From Fragilaria crotonensis (lineage: Eukaryota; Bacillariophyta; Fragilariophyceae; Fragilariales; Fragilariaceae): a stretch of DNA of 62,470 nucleotides. Both the position numbers and the translations under genes were made by a program. Shown here one piece after another: positions 22,433 through 32,810 of this stretch; position 1 is the stretch's first letter; every line of letters begins with the position of its first letter. The DNA lies in the NCBI GenBank assembly GCA_022925895.1, contig JAKSYS010000353.1, positions 1 through 62,470 of the forward strand, given 5' to 3'. The notes beneath the pieces were generated by a model. It searched no databases, was not told the origin of the DNA, and worked only from the letters and a program-made list of their open reading frames with translations.

Positions 22433-22449
22433 GTATCAGTGAAGGATTG
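22433..22449. repeat. Right 17-bp target-site duplication of the LINE-like element
   Basis: Exact second copy of gtatcagtgaaggattg, beginning directly after the element's 3' end. Confidence 0.75.
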
Positions 22450-22729
22450 TTGTATCTTGTACATACATATATTCTTGTTTTTAGTCGTGGATAGGGTTTG
22501 GGGTTTGGGTGTCTCGCGTCTCGGTAAGTGGTTGTATTATTATTATTAGTCAATCACGTGCGATTGGGATCATAAAGCAGCAGTGAGCATGGCTCCGTAC
22601 TTATTACGTACGGTACTCCAGTACTACATGTGCGCGGGTACTTGTACTCGGGCTGGATAGCAAAAGCGTGGAAAGAATTGGACTGTCGACTGTCGACTGA
22701 TGGCTGGTAAATTACTCCGGTAGGTGTGG

Positions 22730-23290
22730 TTTTGGTCATCATTCCTTTGTCAAACCCCACGCGACCAGAGATCCGATGGTTCAATCGGCAGACGAGCATG
22801 AAATGGTCGATGATGTTTTGGGTTAATTCTTTGATGATGACTTCATGCGTGTGTGATTGAAGATTGCCAACAACGGCTACGACGTCGAACCGAAGTTGGC
22901 GCACGCTGTCTTTGCCAACCCACAATCACAACTACTTCCGTTTTTGTGTCACGACACACAACGCAGTGAATGACACCCAAAAGTAGAGAAGGCTATTTGC
23001 CGAGACGTGGCGAGAACCATCACATCAGCCGGACCTATTGCAGCTTCAATGTTCCAAATGTCCCACTCTCCGAATTGATTCACTAGTTGGATACTGTACG
23101 ACACCACATTGGCAGATGGACACCATCGATTGCGTAATCGACTCCGTCGTGTACCCTTTGAATCGAATTTGGAAATGTATATCAACTCACAATTCCCTAT
23201 GGCCCCAGAAGTATGTACTGGCGGCATTCAGTGTCACCACAGGAGTGCACGAGCCTCTCCATCGCCTCGTTTCGAGGTTATAATAAAACA
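22730..23290. repeat. RING-gene 3'-flanking repeat block, copy 1
   Basis: This block lies 3' of RING gene 1 and resembles blocks at 26390, 28300, 38220, 47873 and 50110. Shared landmarks are tttgatgatgactt, a segment with ccaaaag.gagag and cgagac..ggcgaga, and gcattcagtgtcaccacag. No frame is open across all copies, so it is not annotated as a gene. 22450-22730 is a GTAC-rich spacer. Confidence 0.6.
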
Positions 23291-23446
23291 TTGGAAGTAG
23301 CATCTGGAATGGCGATGTTGTTGTGGATGGAGTCTTGATTGAGAAATCGTCGCGATCAACTTTGGCCTTTCACGACACAAGTCACCAGAAAAGGAGAGAC
23401 GATGTCCCAACGAAAAGCGCCAAGTAAAGATTGCAGATCATCTCAA

Positions 23447-24635
23447 TCATACTGCGAAGGGGCTTGCACTTTCTCCATTCTTGATACATATGTCAACCAT
23501 CTCGTAAGTTTCAGGATCCCACATTGTTTGTCGACAATTTGGACATTCATCATGACCGCCTTGGAGCCAATTCATGATACACTCACGATGATAAGTATGT
23601 GAACACAAACCGGTCACCGTATCATCAGTAGGAACTGGAGCAAGATTAAAGCACGGATGAATACTTCACTGACAACAGATGATCAAAGCAAAGGGAAGTA
23701 GATGTATCACGTACCAAGAAATTCCATGCATATGGAGCACGAGACAGCGTCTGGAGCATCCTCACAAAATACATAGTGTTTTGATTGCGGGTCGTACTTC
23801 AAGTTACCACGCCCGCCTGAGTGTTCGTCACTTTCCAACTTTGAGGGCAACAGGTGAGAATGTGCTAAATTTTGCCGACGTTCCATACGATTCAATGCAC
23901 ATGGGCCGTACGTACCCTGCCTTCCCTCGGAAAGAGTGCCGCCAAAACGAGGGGACGACGTGACCGAGCATTTCCAATCGGCACTGTCGGCGTTGAGACA
24001 GGAATCGTCGGGAAGTTCTGTTGCGTTCCTTCACCATAACGACTTGGCGCATGATAGACACACCAGCGCCTGCATACACCAGCGCCACCATTCTGCATGC
24101 ACTTTTTGACGCAGGCACAGATACAAGGACCGAAGAAGCACACGGAAAATATAACATAAAACAATATTGCAAAAAGCTGATCTCCTGCCGGTGCAGGAGT
24201 TGGCGCGTTGGTAGCGGGGAGAAAAAGAACTGGAGAAGCAACGGGATAATAGGTTGGGGCCACTGGGGCATCCATGGCATAAGAGGGTAGAAACAAGTCA
24301 GAAACGGGAGGCGAGATTGGAGCATATGTGGGATGTAAGGTTGTAAACCAGGTGTTCTGTGTAGTGTTCTCCTGACAATCACACGTCGTAAAAATCGCTG
24401 ATGAAACGTTTGCGCATTTTTCTATCGGAATTGATCCTTGAAGTCCGGCAAGCGCGAGTTCGATGCAAGTACATGTTCCGTTAGTTTGATTTGGACACTG
24501 TGCGCTGGTTTTGGCAAATGGGTTTCCAACTTCGTATCCATCGCCACAAACGAAGCAGGTACTGCTTTGACCGGAGTTGACAGTGACAAGGAGTGATGCA
24601 ACCAAAAAACTTTGTAAACGTTCTCGGAGCATCAT
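23447..24635 (-). CDS. Membrane RING-H2 protein, gene 1 of 6 (probable E3 ubiquitin ligase)
   Basis: Predicted exons 24635-23916, 23838-23715 and 23634-23447 join in frame to 343 aa. Introns are 77 bp (phase 0, GTACGT...AAAG) and 80 bp (phase 1, GTACGT...CCAG). Residues 1-22 form a signal peptide. The ectodomain has eight cysteines (27, 30, 47, 55, 57, 74, 85, 87) around GDGYEVGNP and AGLQGSIP. A Pro-rich linker follows, then a transmembrane segment (about 153-177), a basic Cys-containing juxtamembrane part, and a C3H2C3 RING: Cys274, Cys277, Cys292, His294, His297, Cys300, Cys312, Cys315. A type I membrane protein with a cytosolic RING should ubiquitinate targets at an endomembrane or the plasma membrane. 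From mid exon 1 to intron 2 it is about 99% identical to gene 3, whereas its ectodomain resembles gene 2. Confidence 0.8.
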
Positions 24636-25490
24636 AAAGCTTGTCAAGTTGTCGAGTTCTCCTGATGAGGCTTGAGAATTGTATTCTGTAATATTCTCTC
24701 TCTTATAACCGAAGTGTGGATTTGACGATTTGACTGCTTCTCACCCCACTGCAGTATTTGGCAGGCTGCCAACTCTTGGCAGCATATGCATACACCAAAT
24801 ACTTCGAGTACTTTGTGTACTTTTCTACGTAAAGGTACTGGAGTAGTGGAGACGACATTTTGTTCTGTTGTCATTTGAGTCGTTGATCGGTTTGCGTGTC
24901 TGGGCACTGGGCACAGCCTTGGCGGCTCGTTGCTCTGGTAACAACGTGAGTTATGTTGCAGACAGAACTCTCCCTGCTAAGGAGACTCAATCGTTCGATC
25001 GCACACCCACGCTGACAGACAAGCAGAATTTGGTTGACATGTCGAGCATAACCCCTGATACGTGATACGCAATACGCGCGACGCACCGAGGTATGTCGTG
25101 TTATATAAATGCACGTTAAAATCCCCATGCAAACCGAAGAGTATCAGGATATCCGCACAGGATGCATCCATTCCACAAATCCGGGAAGCCAACGCCTTTA
25201 TATCGTTCTTATATTAACCGCAACGACGACAGGAGTCAGCAAATTCTATATCCCGCCCGCCCCCTCCGTAATCGGACACCTTGTGCCCTCTTCTGGTTAG
25301 CGAGGCAGCGGCTCCTAGTGAAAACGCCTTTACCCATCCAACCGCCATATCGCGACATGTTCTACACGACCTCACCACGAGAGCGAGGAGGGCAGAATGC
25401 TGGCTGTAACAGGAGTATCCCGCCTAGCTTCCCGCTTTTAGGTCTTGGTATGCATGTCAGACAACAGACAACCCTGCACATTAAATCTGT
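24636..25490. other. Spacer upstream of RING gene 1
   Basis: No gene seen. It contains a GTAC-rich patch (24795-24850) and the motif gagtcgttgatcggtttgcg at 24878, which recurs in similar form upstream of other RING genes. Confidence 0.5.
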
Positions 25491-25494
25491 TTCG

Positions 25495-25893
25495 TCAAGG
25501 TTCTCCGTCATGATCGGAATGCACGCGCCCAAGCATGGAAATTCGGCAACACATGCAAATTAACGAGACTATGAGAACATCGCGTGGTAGCTTGTCTTGG
25601 ACAACTGCCATGTGAGTGGACTCAAGATAGATTTGATCGCCATCATAGTCTTCTGTTGCGAATGTTATTTCCATCTCGTCGGATTCAGAGGTCCGATTCA
25701 ACGTTGTCATCTCACGAACACACATTCGTCGTCGCCCACTTCCGAGGACTGGGGTGCCCTTGGATTGAATGCCGACCAGGCTGATTGTGTGGGAGATTGG
25801 TGTTGTACCTTGAGATGAGTAGCCTGCCTTCATGGTATCAAGGGAATGCGACGGAAATCCACACATGACGATTGCTTCTGAGGCCAGCAGCAC
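25495..25893 (-). pseudogene. Degenerate copy of a second duplicated block
   Basis: This minus-strand frame (132 aa) is related at nucleotide level to 55290-55640 and 60342-60640. The shared landmarks read GACGGAGAACCTTGAC, a VAEFP-coding stretch and TTGCTAATG-like ends. The three copies do not keep one common frame, so the ancestral product cannot be stated. It may have been a small acidic protein: the peptide VVEDLYD is visible in the two right-hand copies. Confidence 0.35.
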
Positions 25894-26389
25894 GACATTT
25901 CAACAATTCAAGAATGAATTGAACCCGCAGCACTCCAACACCAACAGGCAGAGTTGTCACTGTTGATGCCAGTTCATGCCAATAATGTCGGTATTGATGG
26001 AAACCATGTCAATACTAACACCAGAATTACGAAAATGCACCCAGTCACGCATTCAGATAGTACAGTCATTATGCTCGGTGATGCATGACAACGTGTCGCT
26101 GAGGAGGACTCTAATCTTTACTCCTGTACAACGATTGATTGGCAATTTGTTGCATGCATTCGACATAAAAGTTACGTACTTTATCGTTCTAATTGTAGTT
26201 GAAAGTGTCTACTGGTACTACCGGTTGTATGTTTCGATGAAAGTGATTGAGGGTTGGAAGGTGACAAGATGGTCTTCCCTTGTCAAAGCCCAAGAGATTC
26301 GAAACAGGTGCTTCTACCGCCAGATGATAAATTGACTCATCAGGCTAATGTGAGATCGCCAACAAGGCTTCAGTAATGCCACGCCATAA

Positions 26390-26930
26390 TTGGCGCCTGT
26401 TGTCGTTGTCCATCCACAATCACAACTGCGGTTTTGAGTCACTGCCCACAAAGCAGTAAATGACATCCAAAAGACGAGAGAGCTACCACCTGAGACGCGG
26501 CGAGAACCATGCCATCAACCGGACCAATCTCAGCTTGCAATCAACCTCAGGCATCAGTGTTCCAAATGTCCTGTTCTCCGAATTGAATCACTGGTTGGAT
26601 ACTGTACGACACCACTTTGGGAGTTGGATTGCATCGATTGCTTACTAGACTCCGTCGTGTACCCTTCGAATCAAATTTGGAAGAACAAACCACAAATTCC
26701 CTACTGCCCCAGAAGTATGTGCTGGCGGCATTCAGTGTCACCACAGGAGTGCCCAAGCCTCTCCATCGCCATGTCTCGAGGTCATGATAAAACTGTATAA
26801 ATAACATGCGGAATTGCGACTTTGTTGTGGATCGAGTCTGGATTGAGAAATCGTCGCGATCAACTTGGCCTTTCACGACATGAGACACCAGAAAGGGAGA
26901 GTCGAGGTCCCAACGAGAGGGGCCAAGAAA
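26390..26930. repeat. RING-gene 3'-flanking repeat block, copy 2
   Basis: Aligned by eye to 22730-23290 through gacatccaaaagacgagag, the cgaattgaatcactgg segment and gcattcagtgtcaccacagg. It stands directly 3' of RING gene 2. 25900-26390 shows no gene. Confidence 0.6.
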
Positions 26931-26949
26931 CGTATGCAGATCACCTCAA

Positions 26950-28034
26950 TCATACTGCGGAGGGGCTGGAACTTTCTCCATTCTTGATGCATGCGTCAAC
27001 CATGTCATAGGTTTCGGGATCCCACATTGCTTGTCGACAATTCGGACAATCATCATGACCGCCTTGCAACCAATTCAGGATGCACTCACGATGATAAGCA
27101 TGTGAACACAAACCGGCTACTGTATCATCCGTAGGAGCTGCAACAACATGGGGAAGTGGATTAATAATTGGTCAACGTCAGATGCTTGAAAGTTAAAGGG
27201 AGGCATTTGTACCACGTACCCAGCAATTCCATGCATATGGAGCACACGGTAGCGTCTGGAGCGTCCTCGCAAAATACATAGTGTTTGGATTGCGGGTCGT
27301 ACTTCAAGTTACTTTTTCGCCCGCCTGAGTTTACGTCACTTTCCAACTTTGAGGGCAACAAGTGAGAATGTGCAAAACGCTGCTGACATTCCATACCATC
27401 CATCATGCGCCGTACGTACCCTGCCTTCCTTCGGAAAGAGAACCGCCAAAACGAGGGGACGTCGTGACTGAGCATTTTCATTCGGCGCTGTCGGCGTTGT
27501 GACAGGAATCGTCGGCAAGGTCTGTTGCGTTGCTTCACTATAACGACTTGGCGCAAGATACACACACCACCGCCTGCACAAGCCACCCTGCTTCGAGCAT
27601 TGTATTAGGCAGAAACAGCAGCAAAAAAAACCGACCAAGATAACTGTAAACAAAACATTAAACAACGTTGAATCGTTTGAAGCCCCTGGCGGTGTAGGAG
27701 TTGGGGCGATCATGATCGGAAGTCGGATAATCGGTCGGATGCCAAAAAGATAGGGTGTGGCGCCTGGAGCATAAGTGGTCTTTTCCTGACAATCACATGT
27801 CGAAAAAACCGCTGAAGAAACGTTTGCGCATTTTCCTATTGGAATTGATTCTTGAAGTCCGGCAAACGCGAGTTCGATGCAGGTACATTCAGTTTGATTT
27901 GGACACGGCACGCTGGTTTTGGCAAAAGGGTTTCCAACTTCGTATCCATCGCCACAAATAAGGCACTGTTTGGAGGTGACCCTGACAAGGATTGCAGCAA
28001 CCAAGAAGCTTTGTAAACATTCTCGGAGCATCAT
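26950..28034 (-). CDS. Membrane RING-H2 protein, gene 2 of 6
   Basis: Exons 28034-27420, 27346-27220 and 27137-26950 join in frame to 309 aa. Introns are 73 bp (GTACGT...AAAG) and 82 bp (GTACGT...TGCAG). It has a signal peptide, an eight-Cys ectodomain close to that of gene 1 (GDGYEVGNPFAKTS), the shortest Pro-rich linker of the family, a Cys-rich transmembrane segment (FCCCFC) and an intact RING-H2 (CSICMELL...CSHAYHREC...CPNC). The C-terminal tail after the RING, with WDPETYDMVD, is conserved across the family. It reads as a functional gene. The role as E3 ligase is inferred from the RING alone. Confidence 0.8.
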
Positions 28035-28299
28035 CAAGGCTTGTCAAGCTGCGTTATCTGAGAGTTGATACTTTGCGTAGCACTCTCTCAAATGGATTGA
28101 CCTTTCCCTCTGTGCCAGAATACCGAATACCGTAACGGAGGACAGTTCCACGTCATACGTAAGCAGAATTCTCCTGCTACCCATTGTACCTGGTAGTAGA
28201 GTACGTAAAGTACCATACAACTACAATAGCGGTAGTACTGTAGGACAGAGACGTATGCCCGTATGCCGTATGCATTATGCATTCTGTTCTTTGTGTCGT

Positions 28300-29250
28300 G
28301 GATTGGTTTGCGTGTTTGGGAAAGCATGCCAGGGAAATCCCTTCATGCGCCACGCTTTCTCCAAGACCCAGAGACCCGAAAACCGATGGTTCTATTGCCA
28401 TATGAACATGGTATGGTCGATAATGCAGTGCGTTATGTCTTTGATGATGACTTCATGCATCAGCGATTGCAAAATTGCCAAAAGGCTACAGTCCCACACA
28501 GTCCCACAGATGTTGGTAGCCGCCGTCGTTGCCCGTCCACAAATCACGAATGCAGAGAATGATTTCCAAAAGTCAAGAGAGCCATCACCCGAGACGCGGA
28601 GAGGAAAACCACAACAGCTGAACCAATTGCAGTTCGTTCCACTCGCCGCATTGATTCACTGGTGTGGTGTTGTACGAAACCGCGTGGAACCTGTGCTTGC
28701 TGGAATCGGTGTTTCGTTGGACAGCATCGATTGCCTAACAGTCTCGGTCAAGCACCGTATGTATCGAATCTGGAATATGCTCACCAACCCACAATTTTCA
28801 AATGCCAGTATGATGCTGCTTCGATATCATAATGTAACGGTAGACCTAATATCCAGAGTCGGGGACATTTCTGCGAATCGAGGCTCCCCATCGCCCTGTC
28901 TCGAGTCATTGGTGGGCGCAACGACCGGAGTCGGCAATTGTGCTGCGAATCAAGACTTGATTGAGAAGTCGTCGCGATCAACTTGGCCTTTCACGACATG
29001 GGTCACCGGGAAAAGGAATGTTGTGTCGCTAAGGTATTTGCTACCAGCACTCAGTGACGCCACAGAAGCGCCCTCGGCTCTCCATCGTCCTGTCTCGAGA
29101 CATTGGTGAACGAAACATCCGAGTCGGTAATACTGCTCCGCAAATCGAGACTTGATTAGAAATTGTCGCAGATCAAATCGGCCTCATATGGCCTGAGTCG
29201 CCGGAAAGGGGAAATCGTGGCCTCGACGACAAATGTCAAGAGAAGAATGA
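28300..29250. repeat. RING-gene 3'-flanking repeat block, copy 3 (longest)
   Basis: It begins gtcgtggattggtttgcg, matching 47873, and runs through the tttgatgatgacttcatgca landmark to the 3' end of RING gene 3. A plus-strand frame (28255-29109) is open but is not conserved in other copies, so it is not called a gene. 28035-28300 is a GTAC-rich spacer. Confidence 0.6.
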
Positions 29251-29262
29251 AGATCATCTCAA

Positions 29263-30511
29263 TCATACTGCGAAGGGACTGAAACAGTCTCCATTCTTGA
29301 TGCATTCGTCAACCATCTCGTAAGTTTCAGGATCCCACATTAGTTGTCGACAATTTGGACATTCATCATGACCGCCTTGGAGCCAATTCATGACACACTC
29401 ACGATGATAAGTATGTGAACACAAACCGGTCACAGTATCATCAGTAGGAACTGGAGCAAGATTAAAGCACGGATGAATACTTCACTGACAACAGATGATC
29501 AAAGCAAAGGGAAGTAGATGTATCACGTACCAAGAAATTCCATGCAGATGGAGCACGAGACAGCGTCTGGAGCATCCTCGCAAAATACATAGTGTTTTGA
29601 TTGCGGGTCGTACTTCAAGTTACCACGCCCGCCTGAGTGTTCGTCACTTTCCAACTTTGAGGGCAACAGGTGAGAATGTGCCAAATGTTGCCGACGTTCC
29701 ATACGATTCAATGCACATGGGCCGTACGTACCCTGCCTTCCCTCGGAAAGAGTGCCGCCAAAACGAGGGGACGACGTGACCGAGCATTTCCAATCGGCAC
29801 TGTCGGCGTTGAGACAGGAATCGTCGGGAAGTTCTGTTGCGTTCCTTCACCATAACGACTTGGCGCATGATAGACACACCAGCGCCTGCATACACCAGCG
29901 CCACCATTCTGCATGCACGTTTTGACGCAGGCACAGATACAAGGACCGAAGAAGCACACGGAAAATATAACAAAAAACAATAATGCAAAAAGCTGATCTC
30001 CTGCCGGTGCAGGAGTTGGCGCGTTGGTAGCGGGGAGAAAAAGAACTGGAGAAGCAACGGGATAATAGTTTGGGGCGACGGGGGAGATTGAACCTGCTAG
30101 TGCAGGAGTTGGGAAATTGGTTGCGGGACGCAATGAAAGTGGAGAAGCAACGGGATAATAGGTTGGGACGACTGGGGCAATTGGGGCAAATGGAGCAAGA
30201 CTGGGAGAAGACGTTGGAAACCAGGTGTTCTGCGAAGTGTTTTCCTGACAATGACATGCCTCAAAAATCACTAAGGAAACGATAGAGCACTCTGAAATCA
30301 ATCCTTGAAGTCCCGCAATCTCGAGGTCTTTGCAAGTGCATAAAGTTGCTGATGACCCCTGCACTGGATCAGAACAGCTTAAGCTGGTTCTGACGTACGG
30401 GCTTCCAACTTCGTATCCATCGCCACAAATGGAGCAGTTTCTACTTGGTTCGGAGATGACATTGACAAGGAGTGCTGCAACCAAGAAACATTGTAAACGT
30501 TGTCGGAGCAT
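29263..30511 (-). CDS. Membrane RING-H2 protein, gene 3 of 6
   Basis: Exons 30511-29732, 29654-29531 and 29450-29263 join in frame to 363 aa, the longest member. Introns are 77 and 80 bp with the family's splice sites. It has a signal peptide, an eight-Cys ectodomain of the second type (GDGYEVGSPYVRTS, CTCKDLEIAGLQG), and a Pro-rich linker that contains an internal duplication (PTYYPVASPLSLRPATN and PNYYPVASPVLFLPATN). A transmembrane segment and an intact C3H2C3 RING follow. Exon 3 ends ...KNGDCFSPFAV. The start is the only Met before the hydrophobic segment. Upstream, 33 bp away, a hAT-type MITE has inserted into its 5' flank and may alter its promoter. Confidence 0.8.
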
Positions 30512-30543
30512 CCTCCAGCAGATTTGTCAAGTTGAGTTATGTT

Positions 30544-30896
30544 CAGGGCTGATTTTTTTAGGCGATCTGGCCGGCGCGCCTACGAGCGCCTAAAACTCGC
30601 AAATTTAGGCGCTTTGTCGAAGTCTAATTTAGGCGCTGGGGTTAGGGGTTAGGGTTACAGTACAGTGTCACAGTGCCAGTACTAAAATCAAGACATAGGA
30701 TCACGACAGTACTACTGTACAACTAATGTATCGTCCTACTGGTACCGGCTACTGTTTATAGTCGTACTGTCTACTGTATATAAATATATATACAGTATGT
30801 ATATCTATATTTTCGTTTAATTTAGGCGCTTTGTCGAAGTCGAATTTAGGCGATCATGCCGATTTTTTAGGCGCCCGCCTAAAAAAATCACCCCTG
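30544..30896. mobile_element. hAT-type MITE, 353 bp
   Basis: TIRs of 21 bp (CAGGGSTGATTTTTTTAGG...) lie at 30544-30564 and 30876-30896. The 8-bp duplication gttatgtt flanks it (30536-30543, 30897-30904). CAGGG termini and an 8-bp duplication are hAT hallmarks. The equivalent place upstream of RING gene 4 (about 49708) reads gttatgttcattcgctg without insertion, so the empty site is visible. The element has no coding capacity. It carries internal repeats of TTTAGGCGC and a ggggttaggggttaggg stretch. Confidence 0.9.
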
Positions 30897-30904
30897 GTTA
30901 TGTT

Positions 30905-31451
30905 CATTCGCTGTCAACAATCTGGACGATTGATGACGCTTTTCATCCGGGTCACCGGGTCTCAGAACAGGAAGTGTCGAAATAGTACTTTCTATGGCTG
31001 GTTGAAAAATTCGGAAACCTCCCGTAGCTCTGCGTAGCCCTAATACGTGACGTCATAGTTAGCGCCGTCCGATGATAGCGCGCCACTATTTTACCGCACA
31101 AACAACACGACATACTCCTCTCGACCATGGCGAAAACGCCGTCGTGGATTTCTCGTGCTATAGTGTGTATCAGGTGGAGCCAAAGCATCTATTCATTTTG
31201 TCACTTGGTTGAAAATGCAATCAAGCTTTTGGCTCCACCCAAAGGAAAGGTAGTATCGCTTCATTAGAAGTTCCATAAAATACCTTTGTCGGGAACCACG
31301 CTTCCGACACAGGTGGAGGACTGCTGACCACCTTGTTTCACTCTGTCATGAGTGGTTTACATTTCCAGAGCCCCTTCAATTCAATGCAGATGATCTCAAT
31401 AATGCTTTGTTGAAAGATCCAGCATTGAAGCTAGGTATGAAGGCAGAAAAG
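30905..31451. other. Spacer with family-related flank
   Basis: 30905-30985 is the continuation of the RING-gene 5' flank (matches 49716-49785, gatgacgcttttcatccggg). From there to 31451 no gene is recognised. Confidence 0.5.
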
Positions 31452-32749
31452 GCGGCTTCAAATCAGTTCGGGATCTATCACGATACGTACCGGCCACAGG
31501 ATACAAAATGAAGAAATCATTGCTACTACTTGTGTGATCCAGATGGAAATGAACATGTCAACAGTCCACCAATAGGAAAAGCATGGTACAACACATTCCC
31601 ACAATTGGTTGATGAGATACAGGCACTGGAACGTGCAACTCGGAACAAGGACGAACAACGACGACAATTTCCACCCGACGTAATCGACTTGGTTTCAATC
31701 TCAAATCAAGCAATGCTACATAAAAGACAAAATAACGAAGACAAAGAATGAGCAGCTAAAAGAGTTCGCCAATCTGAAATTACTACTAAGTACTCTGCAC
31801 CATGTCATTCCACTAGTAGGAGCAGGAGCGGGAATGAGGATTGCAGTGCTGGAATTCTAGACGATGACAAAGTCACGACGGAAAATGCATCTCCTGGACT
31901 CACGCCACCACAACTTGCACCAGGTTCCAACATTTGATGGGAGTCGACAGAGGCATTCAGGCTTTTTAATGCCTCCAAAGGGAAGGAGACTACCATTGAC
32001 CGACTAGAGGACTTGATAACCGTGCTCGACAACGCAAACTCAACTGCAGTGTCGTACAAGATGATTGTAGAGGGTCTGGATGATTACAAAACAATGAGTG
32101 AGCACAAGAAAGAAGACATACAAATGAAAGCAAGATATCTTGCACAGGCTTACCGTATTGCCATTGAAGAGATGCCATTCAAGACTTGGAACGATTGCTG
32201 CCGTGACGCAATTGATCAACTTGCTATGGTTCATATCAAATACATCAAGAATGAAAAAGTTTCTGCAACGATGGAATGTTGAGTTTTGCAAAAAGAAACC
32301 ATTTCGCGTCAAGAGTAGGGGAAAAAGAGACTTACCTGCCTTCCTGGAGAGTCATCCTATTGTCGTTACCGTAATGAAAGAGTATGGGCGCGAGAATCTC
32401 TCTGAGCTTTCCATCGATATGATGCATTCGTACCTTCACAATACAATAGTTTAGTCACTTGTCATGGAACGCCTGCAAGGAAAGGAAAGAATAAGCGACA
32501 ATGAGTATGAAGATGAAAAAAATGAATCTGTTTCGAGAGTATGGCTTGAGCTGCCTTTGCCATGCCACAACTTACCGATGGATGCTGCACCTTGGATTTC
32601 GATATGAAACGCGTCGAAAGGGATACTATGTTGATGGACACGAGAAGAAAGCTACGGTTGAGTATCGGTGGGACTTCTGTGAACGGTACTTGCTGCTTGA
32701 GCGCCAACACCACAAGGTGCGTTTGGATAGTACCATTATTTTTTGTTAA
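31452..32749 (+). pseudogene. Relic of a transposase-like ORF, N-terminal part
   Basis: Reading through several stops and two frame changes gives protein-like text: GIYHDTYRPQDTK, then NEHVNSPPIGKAWYNTFPQL, an acidic linker, EDLITVLDNANSTAVSYKM, and a helix-turn-helix-like stretch (FLESHPIVVTVMKEYGREN). Near 32510-32745 comes CHATTYRWMLHLGFRYETR followed by KKGYYVDGHEK-like residues. I recall similar blocks in front of DDE-type transposase domains in stramenopile genomes, but I cannot name the family. The catalytic part is absent. The relic stops about 60 bp before the truncated copia element. Confidence 0.45.
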
Positions 32750-32810
32750 CACCTCTTGTATTTTGGCCCAAAATGGTTCACTTACTAAGCGTATTATGTG
32801 ATACTTAAAT

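Noticed and set aside
28255-29109. 284-aa plus-strand ORF as a gene
   Set aside because: The frame is not kept in the related blocks at 22730, 38220, 47873 and 50110.
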